DNA of 64,000 bases from Lachnospiraceae bacterium. Lineage in GTDB: Bacteria; Bacillota; Clostridia; Lachnospirales; Lachnospiraceae. A model generated the notes under the pieces. It saw nothing but the letters and a program-made list of their open reading frames with translations, was not told where the DNA came from and did not search any database. The DNA is taken from assembly GCA_009774245.1 (NCBI GenBank), contig VSNM01000029.1, positions 1 to 64,000 on the forward strand, in the 5' to 3' direction. The position numbers and the translations under genes were made by a program. Of the stretch, positions 6,110-14,228 are shown piece after piece (position 1 is the stretch's first letter; each line of letters starts with the position of its first letter).

Positions 6110-7843
6110 ATGAAACAGATTACAGGTGCAGATTTATTTGTGAAAGCACTAAAAGAAGAAGCAGTTGACACATTGTTCGCTTATCCGGGGGGACAGGCGA
6201 TAGATCTGTTTAATGCGCTGTATGGAGAAAGAGAAATAGATGTGATCCTGCCACGTCATGAGCAGGGCTTGATCCATGCGGCAGATGGTTATGCACGTTC
6301 TACGGGTAAAGTTGGTGTCTGTCTTGTGACAAGCGGACCGGGAGCTACGAACCTTGTTACGGGTATTGCTACTGCGAATTATGACAGCGTGCCGTTAGTA
6401 TGCTTTACAGGACAGGTGCCGACACACCTTATTGGGAATGATACCTTTCAGGAAGTGGACTTTGTGGGCATCACAAGAAGTATCTGTAAATATGCTGTGA
6501 TGGTACGAAAAAGGGAAGATTTGGCAGAAACGATCAAAAAGGCATTTTATATTGCAAAGACAGGAAAACCGGGGGTAGTTGTTGTTGATCTGCCCAAGGA
6601 TATTCAGAGGGCTTATGGCAGTGATTTTTACCCAAAGGAAATTACGGTCAGGGGTTATAAACCGAATACTTCTGCACACATGGGACAGTTAAATAAGGCG
6701 CTGGACATCTTAAACCATGCGGTGAAGCCTGTTTTTCTGATAGGCGGCGGAGTGAATATTGCTCATGCAAATAAAGAAATGACACAGCTTGCAGAGCTGA
6801 CAGGTGTGCCTGTTATTACAACTATCATGGGAAAAGGGGCAATTCCTACAACTAACAGGCTATATGTTGGCAATATAGGTATTCATGGGAGCTATGCTGC
6901 CAATTCAGCGATCAGTAACTGTGATGTCCTTTTTTCAATAGGAACACGGTTCAATGACCGCATTACGGGGAAAATAGAAGAATTTGCGGTAAATGCAAAG
7001 ATTATCCATATTGATGTGGATGCTGCATCTATTTCCCGGAATATTGATGTAGATATTCCTATTGTTGCTGATGCAAAAAAGGCAATATGCGCTTTGCTTG
7101 AAAAGGCAAAGCCGCTCCATATCTCAGAGTGGACAGATGAAATCAGCCGTTGGAAAAAGGAATATCCGATTGATATGGGGAAAGTCGGTTTGACACCGCA
7201 GATGATTATTCAATCCATAAATGAATTGTTCAAAGATGCTATTGTTACTACGGATGTAGGTCAGAATCAATTATGGACAACACAATTTCTTGATATTGAT
7301 GAGAATAAGCAAATGCTGACATCGGGTGGCTTGGGAACAATGGGGTATGGTTTTCCTGCTGCAATCGGAGCGAAACTTGGCAATCCCCATAAGGATGTTA
7401 TTGTCATATCCGGCGATGGCGGTATGCAGATGAATATTCAGGAAATGGCGACTGCGGTTGTTTATGAACTGCCAATTATCATCTGCATACTGAATAACGG
7501 ATATTTAGGGAATGTGCGGCAGTGGCAGGAAATGTTTTATGACAGGCGATATTCGAGTACCTGTATGCGTTATCGGAGAAGCTGTGAAATAGGCTGTAAC
7601 CAGCCTGATCATTGCTGCCCGGAATATACGCCTGATTTCATTGCACTGGCAGAAAGTTATGGTGCAAAAGGAATCCGTGTCACAAAGGCAGAGGATATAA
7701 AAAATGCTTTGATTAGTGCCAAGCAGAATACAAAAACGCCTACGGTTATTGAATTTATCATAGACAGGGAAATCAATGTCATGCCGATTGTTCCGCCGGG
7801 GAACTCCCTTAATGACATGATTTTGGAAAGTGAGGAAGGCTGA
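6110..7843 (+). CDS. ilvB: acetolactate synthase large subunit
   Basis: It condenses two pyruvates (or pyruvate and 2-ketobutyrate) as the first step of valine/leucine/isoleucine synthesis, using ThDP, Mg and FAD. The ThDP-activating Glu lies in PRHEQG, and the cofactor motif runs from SGDGGMQMN to ILNNGYLG. ATG 6110 is preferred over ATG 6098 because the latter contains the ribosome site (GGAGGAA). Near residues 480-505 there is a Cys-rich insert (TCMRYRRSCEIGC then HCCPEYTPDF) absent from enterobacterial enzymes. The product requires the thiamin diphosphate made by the upstream operon. Confidence 0.93.
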   Translation: MKQITGADLFVKALKEEAVDTLFAYPGGQAIDLFNALYGEREIDVILPRHEQGLIHAADGYARSTGKVGVCLVTSGPGATNLVTGIATANYDSVPLVCFTGQVPTHLIGNDTFQEVDFVGITRSICKYAVMVRKREDLAETIKKAFYIAKTGKPGVVVVDLPKDIQRAYGSDFYPKEITVRGYKPNTSAHMGQLNKALDILNHAVKPVFLIGGGVNIAHANKEMTQLAELTGVPVITTIMGKGAIPTTNRLYVGNIGIHGSYAANSAISNCDVLFSIGTRFNDRITGKIEEFAVNAKIIHIDVDAASISRNIDVDIPIVADAKKAICALLEKAKPLHISEWTDEISRWKKEYPIDMGKVGLTPQMIIQSINELFKDAIVTTDVGQNQLWTTQFLDIDENKQMLTSGGLGTMGYGFPAAIGAKLGNPHKDVIVISGDGGMQMNIQEMATAVVYELPIIICILNNGYLGNVRQWQEMFYDRRYSSTCMRYRRSCEIGCNQPDHCCPEYTPDFIALAESYGAKGIRVTKAEDIKNALISAKQNTKTPTVIEFIIDREINVMPIVPPGNSLNDMILESEEG

Positions 7844-7845
7844 GA

Positions 7846-8346
7846 ATGAAAAAAAGATGGATTTGTTTATTTGTTGAAAATGAAATAGGTGTACTTGCCC
7901 GTATTTCGGGGTTATTTTCCGGAAAGTCTTATAATCTGGACAGCTTGACAGTCGGAGTTACTGAGGACAGTACCATATCACGAATGACGATTAGTTTAAC
8001 AAGTGATGACAGGACTTTTGAGCAGATAAAAAAGCAGCTCGGCAGAAGTGTTGAGGTAATCAAAGTGGTGGATTATACAGATACACCTATCCACATGAAA
8101 GAAATCTTATTTGTTAAGGTGAATCATTGTTCAGATGCAGACATAACGGAACTGTTTCGGATCTCAAAAGTATTCGGAGTTTCAATTATTGACTATGATG
8201 GCGCTACTGTTCTTTTGGAATGTACCCAGACAGAAAACAGGAATGATGATTTAATAGCTCTGCTGAAAAGAAAGTTTGCGAACAGGATTGAGATCGTAAG
8301 GGGTGGAAGTGTTGCGGTTGAAGCCGTTAGTATGTCCGAAAGATGA
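7846..8346 (+). CDS. ilvN: acetolactate synthase small (regulatory) subunit
   Basis: An N-terminal ACT domain (residues 1-75: WICLFVENEIGVLARISGLF then SGKSYNLDSLTVG) and a C-terminal domain give the usual 160-170 residue regulatory subunit that binds valine and activates the catalytic subunit. It starts two bases after the ilvB stop with GAGGAAGG upstream, so the subunits are coupled. A strong terminator follows about 230 bases later. Confidence 0.92.
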   Translation: MKKRWICLFVENEIGVLARISGLFSGKSYNLDSLTVGVTEDSTISRMTISLTSDDRTFEQIKKQLGRSVEVIKVVDYTDTPIHMKEILFVKVNHCSDADITELFRISKVFGVSIIDYDGATVLLECTQTENRNDDLIALLKRKFANRIEIVRGGSVAVEAVSMSER

Positions 8347-8740
8347 CAGAAAGTTCTAGTCATATTGAAACAATTTATTGGCACTGTTTTATGAAAACTC
8401 AATTTTTATAAAAAATTCAGATTGCAATGCAATTCATATTTTATATAGGATTGCATTGTATTTTTCTGAAAACAGCATATCAGATATGTTCAGATTGGGG
8501 AAAATGCGAAATGAAATGTAAGTTATATAAATATCGAATGAGAATACTTATAAAAATCAACGGCATACTGCACACATCAAGGTGTACTGCAAAGAAGGTT
8601 AAAACTTCACTGCGGCACACCTTTTTTTAATGGTGCGAAATTTGTCTGATTTTAGATTTTGATGCGGTTTCACCTTGGAAGATTTGTAAAAGAAATACGA
8701 CTGATACTGTCCTGTACTTCAGCAGAGATTTAGTTTCTGT
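8347..8740 (+). other. intergenic stretch and left junction of the integrative element
   Basis: Besides the terminator at 8579-8628 I see no supportable gene; a 67-codon frame at 8427-8630 has no ribosome site and runs through the terminator. The relaxase gene that normally lies beside mobC is absent, so the element's left end or a deletion point lies between about 8630 and 8740. Confidence 0.5.
8579..8628 (+). terminator. Rho-independent terminator after ilvBN
   Basis: AAGGTGTACTGCA (8579-8591) pairs with TGCGGCACACCTT (8611-8623), allowing two G-U pairs, and is followed by a run of T to 8628. Confidence 0.8.
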
Positions 8741-9082
8741 CTACTGCTTTATGTAAGGCTGTTTTGAGAGCATGGCTTTCTGTGTATCCCACACCTTTTT
8801 CATCAGCTCTTTGACTTCTTTTACATCGGCGGCATAGACGTTTCCTGTTGCGTTCATGCGCTTTGCTATCTGGTTCAGATTGCCGCCTATTTTTCCGAGT
8901 GCGACATTGTAATCCCACAAACAGGAGTAGTCAATGTCATAGACAAAACCGTACAAAATCAGATGCCGCAGGAAGGTGGATTTGCTTTTCATGCCGGAGA
9001 TTTTTACTTTCTGTTCCAGTATGTACTGCTCATCGTCACTTAGATATATTTTCAGTTCGTTTTTTCGTTCTCTGTTTGCCAT
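8741..9082 (-). CDS. mobC: plasmid mobilisation protein MobC
   Basis: A 113-residue relaxosome accessory protein. The N-terminal ribbon-helix-helix region (ELKIYLSDDEQYILEQKV) is followed by the MobC signature GGNLNQIAKRMNATGNVYA. MobC proteins bind oriT and help the relaxase open the strand. Here it faces away from the other element genes, and the relaxase usually encoded next to it is missing. The intergenic region in front of it (9083-9528) carries oriT-like inverted repeats. Confidence 0.9.
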   Translation of the reverse strand: MANRERKNELKIYLSDDEQYILEQKVKISGMKSKSTFLRHLILYGFVYDIDYSCLWDYNVALGKIGGNLNQIAKRMNATGNVYAADVKEVKELMKKVWDTQKAMLSKQPYIKQ

Positions 9083-9229
9083 TTTTTGTTTCCTTTCTGT
9101 AATGGGATTATGAAAGGATTTTACACTATCTTCTATCCCGTTACGGGGGATATTCGTACAAAAAAAATGAGTGAAAAAATCAGAAATTCCGGCATGGCAT
9201 TTTGTGATTTTTGAGCGCAGATGGGGGCA

Positions 9230-9415
9230 AACGCACTGGAACAGTGCGTTAGGGGGAAACTTCCACCTACAAGCATTTTCACAAGTTTCCGTCCTTTGGA
9301 AAATTGGAAAAAATTAGCCTGTGAGGGAACACAGGCAGTGCTTGCTATTCCTTATACCGACTTTTTTTGGCAGCACTGATAAATATGGGATTCTTTCAGA
9401 AAAAAGTCGGTATAA
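9230..9415 (+). promoter_or_regulatory. oriT-like region with inverted repeats
   Basis: AACGCACTG (9230-9238) and CAGTGCGTT (9242-9250) form a perfect 9-bp hairpin with a three-base loop. Further on, TTATACCGACTTTTTT (9352-9367) and AAAAAAGTCGGTATAA (9400-9415) form a perfect 16-bp pair 32 bases apart. The site is directly upstream of mobC, where transfer origins of such elements lie. No nick site can be assigned. A TATAAT at 9487-9492 may serve the next gene. Confidence 0.5.
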
Positions 9416-9528
9416 CTTTTACTGTTTTTGGAAAAATATTCAGATTTTTTTGAGGAAGGTAGCCATAGAGGGAACATTACTTTTTCTATAATACCCACAG
9501 GGAATCAAACAGCGGAAGGAGGTGAAAC

Positions 9529-9867
9529 ATGAAAGACAACGCATTCCAGCGGCGGCGTGATATCGAGCGTATGCTGCTGTCGGGGAAAAAGCTGACCACA
9601 TCGGAAATGATGAAGATGTACGGTGTCGGCAGGAAAGCCATACGCCGGGATTTTGACATCATAGGCGAAGAACTTCCCGTTATCGCAAGACAGGGATATG
9701 ATGGCGGCTATCTCCTTGCGGACGGTGTGGGGCAGCACCAGAACACGCTCACGCAGGAACAGTTGGAATGCTTGGAAAAAATGGCTGTGACCTGTGGTTC
9801 AGAGGACAGGAAAATTGTTCTGTCAATCATACATGAATTTGGACCGTACTGCGGAAGTTTTACATAG
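9529..9867 (+). CDS. DeoR/HTH_11-type DNA-binding protein of the element
   Basis: The 112-residue protein has an N-terminal winged helix (RRRDIERMLLSGKKLTTSEM then MKMYGVGRKAIRRDFDII), followed by the GGYLLADG turn seen in WYL-type regulators, but lacks the WYL domain. The C-terminal 40 residues (LTQEQLECLEKM then IVLSIIHEFGPY) are shared with the next, broken gene, so the two are tandem paralogues. AAGGAGGTGAAAC precedes the ATG. Likely an element-specific regulator. Confidence 0.8.
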   Translation: MKDNAFQRRRDIERMLLSGKKLTTSEMMKMYGVGRKAIRRDFDIIGEELPVIARQGYDGGYLLADGVGQHQNTLTQEQLECLEKMAVTCGSEDRKIVLSIIHEFGPYCGSFT

Positions 9868-9887
9868 AAAATGACGGGAGGCGTGGC

Positions 9888-10217
9888 ATGGACACTGCAC
9901 ACCGGAGAATGGAAATCATCAGCATTTTATCTGCCAAAGGGCACATGACAATGAGGGAGCTTGCATGGGAACTGGATGTTTCAAGGCGCACGATAATGAA
10001 TGACATCATCGCATTGTCTTTTGATTACCCTGTTTACACAAAACCGGGCGAGGGCGGCGGGGTTTTTATCACGGAAAATTACAAGCCCTATGCCAATACC
10101 CTCACGTAGACGGAGTTTGAAACGCTTTGCAGGCTGTACGGAAAATCAGAGGGAAAAGAGAAAGAAATACTGTTCCGTATCATTCACAAATACGGTGCGG
10201 ACAAGCTGAAAATATAG
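9888..10217 (+). pseudogene. second HTH protein interrupted by an in-frame TAG
   Basis: The first 73 codons encode a winged-helix protein (ISILSAKGHMTMRELAWELD, then VSRRTIMNDI) like its upstream neighbour. A TAG at 10107-10109 stops it, yet the same frame continues as TEFETLCRLYGKSEG through ILFRIIHKYGADKLKI to a second stop at 10215-10217. The upstream paralogue has Gln at the equivalent place (LTQEQ), so a single CAG to TAG change explains the stop. The truncated product would keep its DNA-binding half. Confidence 0.72.
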
Positions 10218-10330
10218 GATAGACATATCAAAACTGAATACATAATCCCACACATGATTCTGCAATTCTTCCCGATTGTTTGCAGAAAAGTTTTTAAGGG
10301 ATTCTGAATATTTATTATCATACACAGCGC

Positions 10331-10375
10331 AAGGGCAGTCACAGACTTATGGGAAAAGTCTGGGCTGTCCTTTTT
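10331..10375 (+). terminator. terminator-like hairpin before the replication genes
   Basis: AGGGCAG and AGACTT on one side pair with AAGTCT and CTGTCCT on the other, ending in five T. It lies just upstream of the replisome organizer and could attenuate read-through into it. Confidence 0.6.
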
Positions 10376-10395
10376 GTGCGTTTAAGGAGGCATTT

Positions 10396-11169
10396 ATGGC
10401 AAAGAGGTATTACTGGCTGAAACTGAAAGCAGACTGGTTTTCAGACAAGCGCATCAAGAAATTACGCTCCATAGCGGGCGGCGACACGCACACGATTATT
10501 TATCTAAAAATGATGCTGCTGTCGCTGAAGGACGAGGGGAAACTTTACTTCGAGGGCGTGGAGGACAGCTTCGCTTCGGAGATTGCCCTTGCGCTTGATG
10601 AGGACGCGGAGAACGTAAAGCTGACGCTTGCATTTTTACAGCGACATGGGCTGATAGAAATCGGTGACGATGATGAGTACCAGCTTACGGAAGTGCCGAC
10701 AATCATCGGCTCGGAAACAGCGTCAACCATACGTTCAAGGGAGTGCAGGGAACGGAAAAAACAGCTTGCGCTTGGGCAGGAAGCGTTGCAATGCAACACA
10801 AATGAAACAGGCTGCAACAATCTGAAACAGATTTGCCGCGTAGAGAGAGAGTTAGAGATAGAGAGAGAGAAAGATATAGAGAAAGAGGGAGAGAAAGACA
10901 CGCCCGCCCCCGCCGCTTATGGAAAATTCTGTAATGTTTTTTTTGCTGATGCGGAGCTTGATGCCTTGAAAACAGAACTGCCCGGCAAATGGGAATATTA
11001 CATTGACCGCTTATCCGTACATATTGCGTCAAGCGGGAGGAAATACAATAGCCATGCCGCCACGATTTACAAATGGGCGCAGGAGGACGCCGAAAAGACA
11101 GCAATCGCAGGAAATGCACTGAAAAAGGGAATCCCCGATTATTCATACAGTGAGGAGGACAGCTTATGA
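10396..11169 (+). CDS. phage-type replisome organizer / DnaD-like replication initiator
   Basis: The N-terminal 120 residues (MAKRYYWLKLKADWFSDKRI, later IIYLKMMLLSLKDEGKLYF) match the replisome-organizer N-terminal domain of Firmicutes phages and integrative elements. A highly charged purine-rich hinge (about residues 155-175, GAGA-repeat DNA encoding alternating Glu/Arg/Lys) leads to a C-terminal DnaD-like part. ATG 10396 is chosen for TAAGGAGG upstream. The four-base overlap with the DnaC-like gene marks them as a replication module for the excised element. Confidence 0.85.
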   Translation: MAKRYYWLKLKADWFSDKRIKKLRSIAGGDTHTIIYLKMMLLSLKDEGKLYFEGVEDSFASEIALALDEDAENVKLTLAFLQRHGLIEIGDDDEYQLTEVPTIIGSETASTIRSRECRERKKQLALGQEALQCNTNETGCNNLKQICRVERELEIEREKDIEKEGEKDTPAPAAYGKFCNVFFADAELDALKTELPGKWEYYIDRLSVHIASSGRKYNSHAATIYKWAQEDAEKTAIAGNALKKGIPDYSYSEEDSL

Positions 11170-12017
11170 GTGGTAATTTAATGGATACGGTCTTGCAGAT
11201 GGTAAACACGGATGCGGAGCCGGAGGATTACAAAGGGGAGGACGGTTTACTGTATTGTGGGAAATGCCACAAGCCTAAAGAGGCATATTTCCCACAAGGC
11301 AAGGCTCTGTTCGGGCGTGACCGACACCCGTCTGAATGTGACTGCCGCAGAGCAGAACGTGAAAAGCGTGAGAAAAAAGATGCGGATGAAAAACACAATG
11401 CCGAAGTGGAGCGTCTGAAACGGGAAGGCTTTTCCAATCCAGCGATGCGGAACTGGACTTTTGAAAACGACAACGGGAAATGCCCGCAGATAGAAAAAGC
11501 ACATTCTTATGTGGAGTTATGGGAGCAGATGAAAGCGGAGAATCACGGGCTGGTCTTGTGGGGGAATGTCGGATCGGGGAAAAGCTATTTTGCAGGCTGC
11601 ATCGCAAATGCCCTCATGGAGAGGGAAATACCTGTCTGCATCACAAACTTTGCAACGATACTGGACAACCTTTTCTATGGGGCGGAAAACAGGAATGAGT
11701 ACATCGTAAGGCTTTGTTCCTATCCCCTGCTCATTCTTGATGATTTCGGCATGGAGAGGGGTACGGAATACGGGCTTGAGCAGGTCTATAACGTGATAGA
11801 CAGCAGGTATATCAGCAAAAAGCCGCTGATTGCAACGACAAATCTCACGCCGGAGCAGCTAAAGAACCCGGAGGACGTTCCCCACGCACGCATTTATGGC
11901 AGGCTTCTTGAAATGTGTGTGCCTGTCCGCTTTACGGGTGGCGATTTCCGTAAAGTGGCAGCGCAGCAGAAAATGAAACGGTTAAAGGAACTTATGGAAG
12001 GAGGCGAAAGCCAATGA
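11166..12017 (+). CDS. DnaC/IstB-like ATP-binding helicase loader
   Basis: Residues 20-60 hold a Cys cluster (CGKCHKP and ECDCRRAE) that could bind zinc. Walker A is GNVGSGKS, Walker B is LLILDDFG, and IATTNL is the sensor-1 region; the whole is 283 residues. Helicase loaders of this kind act with a DnaD-like initiator, which is the gene directly upstream. The next gene (xis) overlaps its end by four bases. Confidence 0.88.
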   Translation: MSGNLMDTVLQMVNTDAEPEDYKGEDGLLYCGKCHKPKEAYFPQGKALFGRDRHPSECDCRRAEREKREKKDADEKHNAEVERLKREGFSNPAMRNWTFENDNGKCPQIEKAHSYVELWEQMKAENHGLVLWGNVGSGKSYFAGCIANALMEREIPVCITNFATILDNLFYGAENRNEYIVRLCSYPLLILDDFGMERGTEYGLEQVYNVIDSRYISKKPLIATTNLTPEQLKNPEDVPHARIYGRLLEMCVPVRFTGGDFRKVAAQQKMKRLKELMEGGESQ

Positions 12018-12208
12018 AAGAAGTTCCGATTTGGGAAAAGAGCAATTTAAGCCTTGAAGAAGCGGCGGCTTATTCAGGAATTGGTGTTAATAAGTTACGT
12101 GAGATTACCAATGAGAAAAACTGTCGGTTTGTTTTGTGGGTTGGCAATAAGCGGTTAATCAAACGCCGCCTGTTCGATCAGTATATCGAGCAGGAGTATT
12201 CTATCTGA
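12014..12208 (+). CDS. xis: excisionase, Tn916 Xis family
   Basis: A 64-residue basic protein: LSLEEAAAYSGIGVNKLREI forms the winged-helix recognition region and FVLWVGNKRLIKRRLFDQYI the wing and tail. It directs the tyrosine integrase toward excision. The order replication genes, xis, int is that of Tn916/Tn1549 elements. Confidence 0.9.
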   Translation: MKEVPIWEKSNLSLEEAAAYSGIGVNKLREITNEKNCRFVLWVGNKRLIKRRLFDQYIEQEYSI

Positions 12209-12321
12209 CATGGATAGTATTCTTTTAATTTTTGTGAATCTTGTGGTGTAAAATCGGCTTTGATATGGTACAATGAATGAGTCATATCAAGGCTCTTTCC
12301 ACTACGGAAAGGAGTTTGAAA

Positions 12322-13521
12322 ATGTCTGAGAAACGGAAAGACAATAAAGGACGAATCTTAAAGACAGGGGAGAGCCAGAGAAAAGACCTGATTTATCAGT
12401 ACCGCTACACGGATATCCGCGGAAAGCGGCAGACCATTTATTCCTCTGATTTGAAGGAACTGCGGGAAAAGGAGAAGATGATCCAGAAGCAACTTGATGA
12501 AGGGATTGACTATGCTGCTGGAGAAGTTACCGTTATTGCCCTCTTGGAACGCTATATCAGTTTGAAGCAGGGTGTACGCTACAATACCAAAGTTGGATAC
12601 AATTTTGTGCTGAATCTGATTAAGAAAGAAGATTTCGGTTACCGTCAGATAAGAGATATTAAGGTATCGGATGCACAACAGTGGATTATGAAGCTGCATA
12701 ATGACGGTAAAGGGTACAGCACTATCACAAGTGTCAGAGGCGTTGTAAAGCCTGCTTTTCAAATGGCATACAATGAGGATATAATCCGCAGGAATCCTTT
12801 TGATTTCAAGCTGGTTGATGTTGTTCCCAACGATTCACAAAAACGGATTGCCATGACTGAAGAACAGCAGGAACTTTGGATGAGATTTATTCGGGAGGAT
12901 AAAACTTACTGCAAGTATTATGATGAGTTTGTTGTCCTGCTGGGAACAGGAATGCGTGTCAGCGAGTTTTGTGGCTTGACAAAAAGTGATCTTGACTTTG
13001 AAAGCCGGAAAATCCGTGTAGATCATCAGCTTGTCCGGGAACGGGGCGGAAAGTATTATGTTGAGAAAACCAAAACCGAATGCGGATGCCGCTTTATCCC
13101 TATGACAGAGGAAGTCTATCGGAGTCTGAAAAAAATCCTTATCCGCCGCAAGAGCTTGAAGACAGAAATGATTGTTGACGGGTACAGCAACTTTCTTCTG
13201 TTGGACAAGGATGATAAACCGAAAGTAGCGTTGCATATCGAAAATGAGATGCGGTGGGCAATGAAGAAATACAAGAAGCTGCATCCGGATAAACCATTGC
13301 CACACATCACTCCTCATGTGTTCCGTCATACGTTCTGTACCAACATGGCAAACGCAGGCATGGAAATTAAGACCTTACAGTATGTAATGGGACATTCCGA
13401 TGTAGGTGTTACGCTGAATGTGTATACTCATGCCAGCTATGATCGGGCAGCGGAGCAGATGGCGAAAATTTTAGACTTCAAAGAAACTGATATGCAAGGG
13501 AAACAGAGAAAATCAGGTTGA
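12322..13521 (+). CDS. int: tyrosine integrase of the element
   Basis: A 399-residue recombinase with an N-terminal arm-binding domain (YRYTDIRGKRQTIYSSDL), a SAM-like core-binding domain and a catalytic domain. Arg I is in GTGMRVSEFCGL, the His-x-x-Arg box in ITPHVFRHTFCTN, the second His in MGHSDVGVT, and the nucleophile Tyr in NVYTHASYD. ATG 12322 has GGAAAGGAG upstream; an in-frame ATG at 12277 is less well placed. All catalytic residues are present, so the enzyme looks functional although the element is reduced. Confidence 0.93.
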   Translation: MSEKRKDNKGRILKTGESQRKDLIYQYRYTDIRGKRQTIYSSDLKELREKEKMIQKQLDEGIDYAAGEVTVIALLERYISLKQGVRYNTKVGYNFVLNLIKKEDFGYRQIRDIKVSDAQQWIMKLHNDGKGYSTITSVRGVVKPAFQMAYNEDIIRRNPFDFKLVDVVPNDSQKRIAMTEEQQELWMRFIREDKTYCKYYDEFVVLLGTGMRVSEFCGLTKSDLDFESRKIRVDHQLVRERGGKYYVEKTKTECGCRFIPMTEEVYRSLKKILIRRKSLKTEMIVDGYSNFLLLDKDDKPKVALHIENEMRWAMKKYKKLHPDKPLPHITPHVFRHTFCTNMANAGMEIKTLQYVMGHSDVGVTLNVYTHASYDRAAEQMAKILDFKETDMQGKQRKSG

Positions 13522-13684
13522 GCAATGCACCAATCTACTACACCAATTACTACACCATTTGCCCGTAAATTTGCGTAGATTTATAACGGATTACACAGAT
13601 TAAGGGTAAAAAACAAAAAATGAAAAAAGCGCCGGAAAGCTTGAAATATCAAGGTTTGAAGGCTTATGAAGGGATAGAAAAGAT

Positions 13685-14228
13685 ATGATTAAAATATTAT
13701 TTGTCTGCCAACCTGCCAGACGGAAACGGGATTGATTTTGTGCATGAGGTGAGGGCGTACAGCCAGGTTCCGATCTTGCTTATCACGGTGAACAATATGG
13801 AACTGGACATTGTGACGGGGCTTGAGGCGGGTGCGAACGATTACATCACAAAGCCGTTTAGCCTGATGGTGCTGCGCGCGCGGGTGTCAGTGTGGCTCCG
13901 GGGGAAAAGCGGGCAGACAGACCATTTCAGGCAGGATTGTTTTGATTTTGACTTTGGAAAGATGGAATTTCGCAGGGACGGGCGTCTGGTGGAGCTGAGC
14001 AAGACTGAGCAGCGCCTGCTGAGGGTGTTGTGCGAAAACAGGGGCGCGACGGTCAAAAGAAGTGCGCTGATTGACAGGGTGTGGCAGGGAGATAGCGAGT
14101 ATGTGGACGAGCACGCACTGACGGTGACGATAAAAAGGCTGCGGGACAAGCTTGAGCTGGATTCGGCAAATCCTGATTATATCAGGACGGTGTACGGAAT
14201 CGGATATACATGGGCGGTGGATTCGTGA
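13685..14228 (+). pseudogene. OmpR-type response regulator with internal deletion and frameshift
   Basis: The gene starts normally (GAAGGGA, then ATG and MIKILFV) but after seven codons jumps to NLPDGNGIDFVHEVRAYSQV in another frame. About 45 residues of the receiver domain, including the acidic pocket and the phosphoacceptor Asp, are missing. The rest is intact: ANDYITKPFSLMVLRARV, then a winged-helix output domain with a typical C terminus (DYIRTVYGIGYTW). A truncated protein from an internal start could still bind DNA but could not be phosphorylated. The break lies about 160 bases from the integrase stop, so insertion of the element may have accompanied the damage. Confidence 0.8.

Larger units (their letters stand above)
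8635..13640 (+). mobile_element. truncated Tn916/Tn1549-type integrative element
   Basis: A contiguous set of element genes: mobC, oriT-like repeats, two HTH proteins, replisome organizer, DnaC-like ATPase, excisionase and tyrosine integrase at the right end. No relaxase, coupling protein, type IV secretion genes or cargo are present, so it is a cut-down, probably immobile or only mobilisable element. The ends are not defined by a visible direct repeat; the right end should lie shortly after the integrase stop, close to the response-regulator remnant at 13685. Confidence 0.75.

Noticed and set aside
8427..8630. 67-codon open frame on the plus strand
   Set aside because: It ends inside a strong terminator and shows no ribosome site or family resemblance.
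10545..11209. Ser/Leu-rich minus-strand open frames
   Set aside because: They are the mirror of the GAGA-rich hinge in the replisome organizer and are pure low-complexity shadows.
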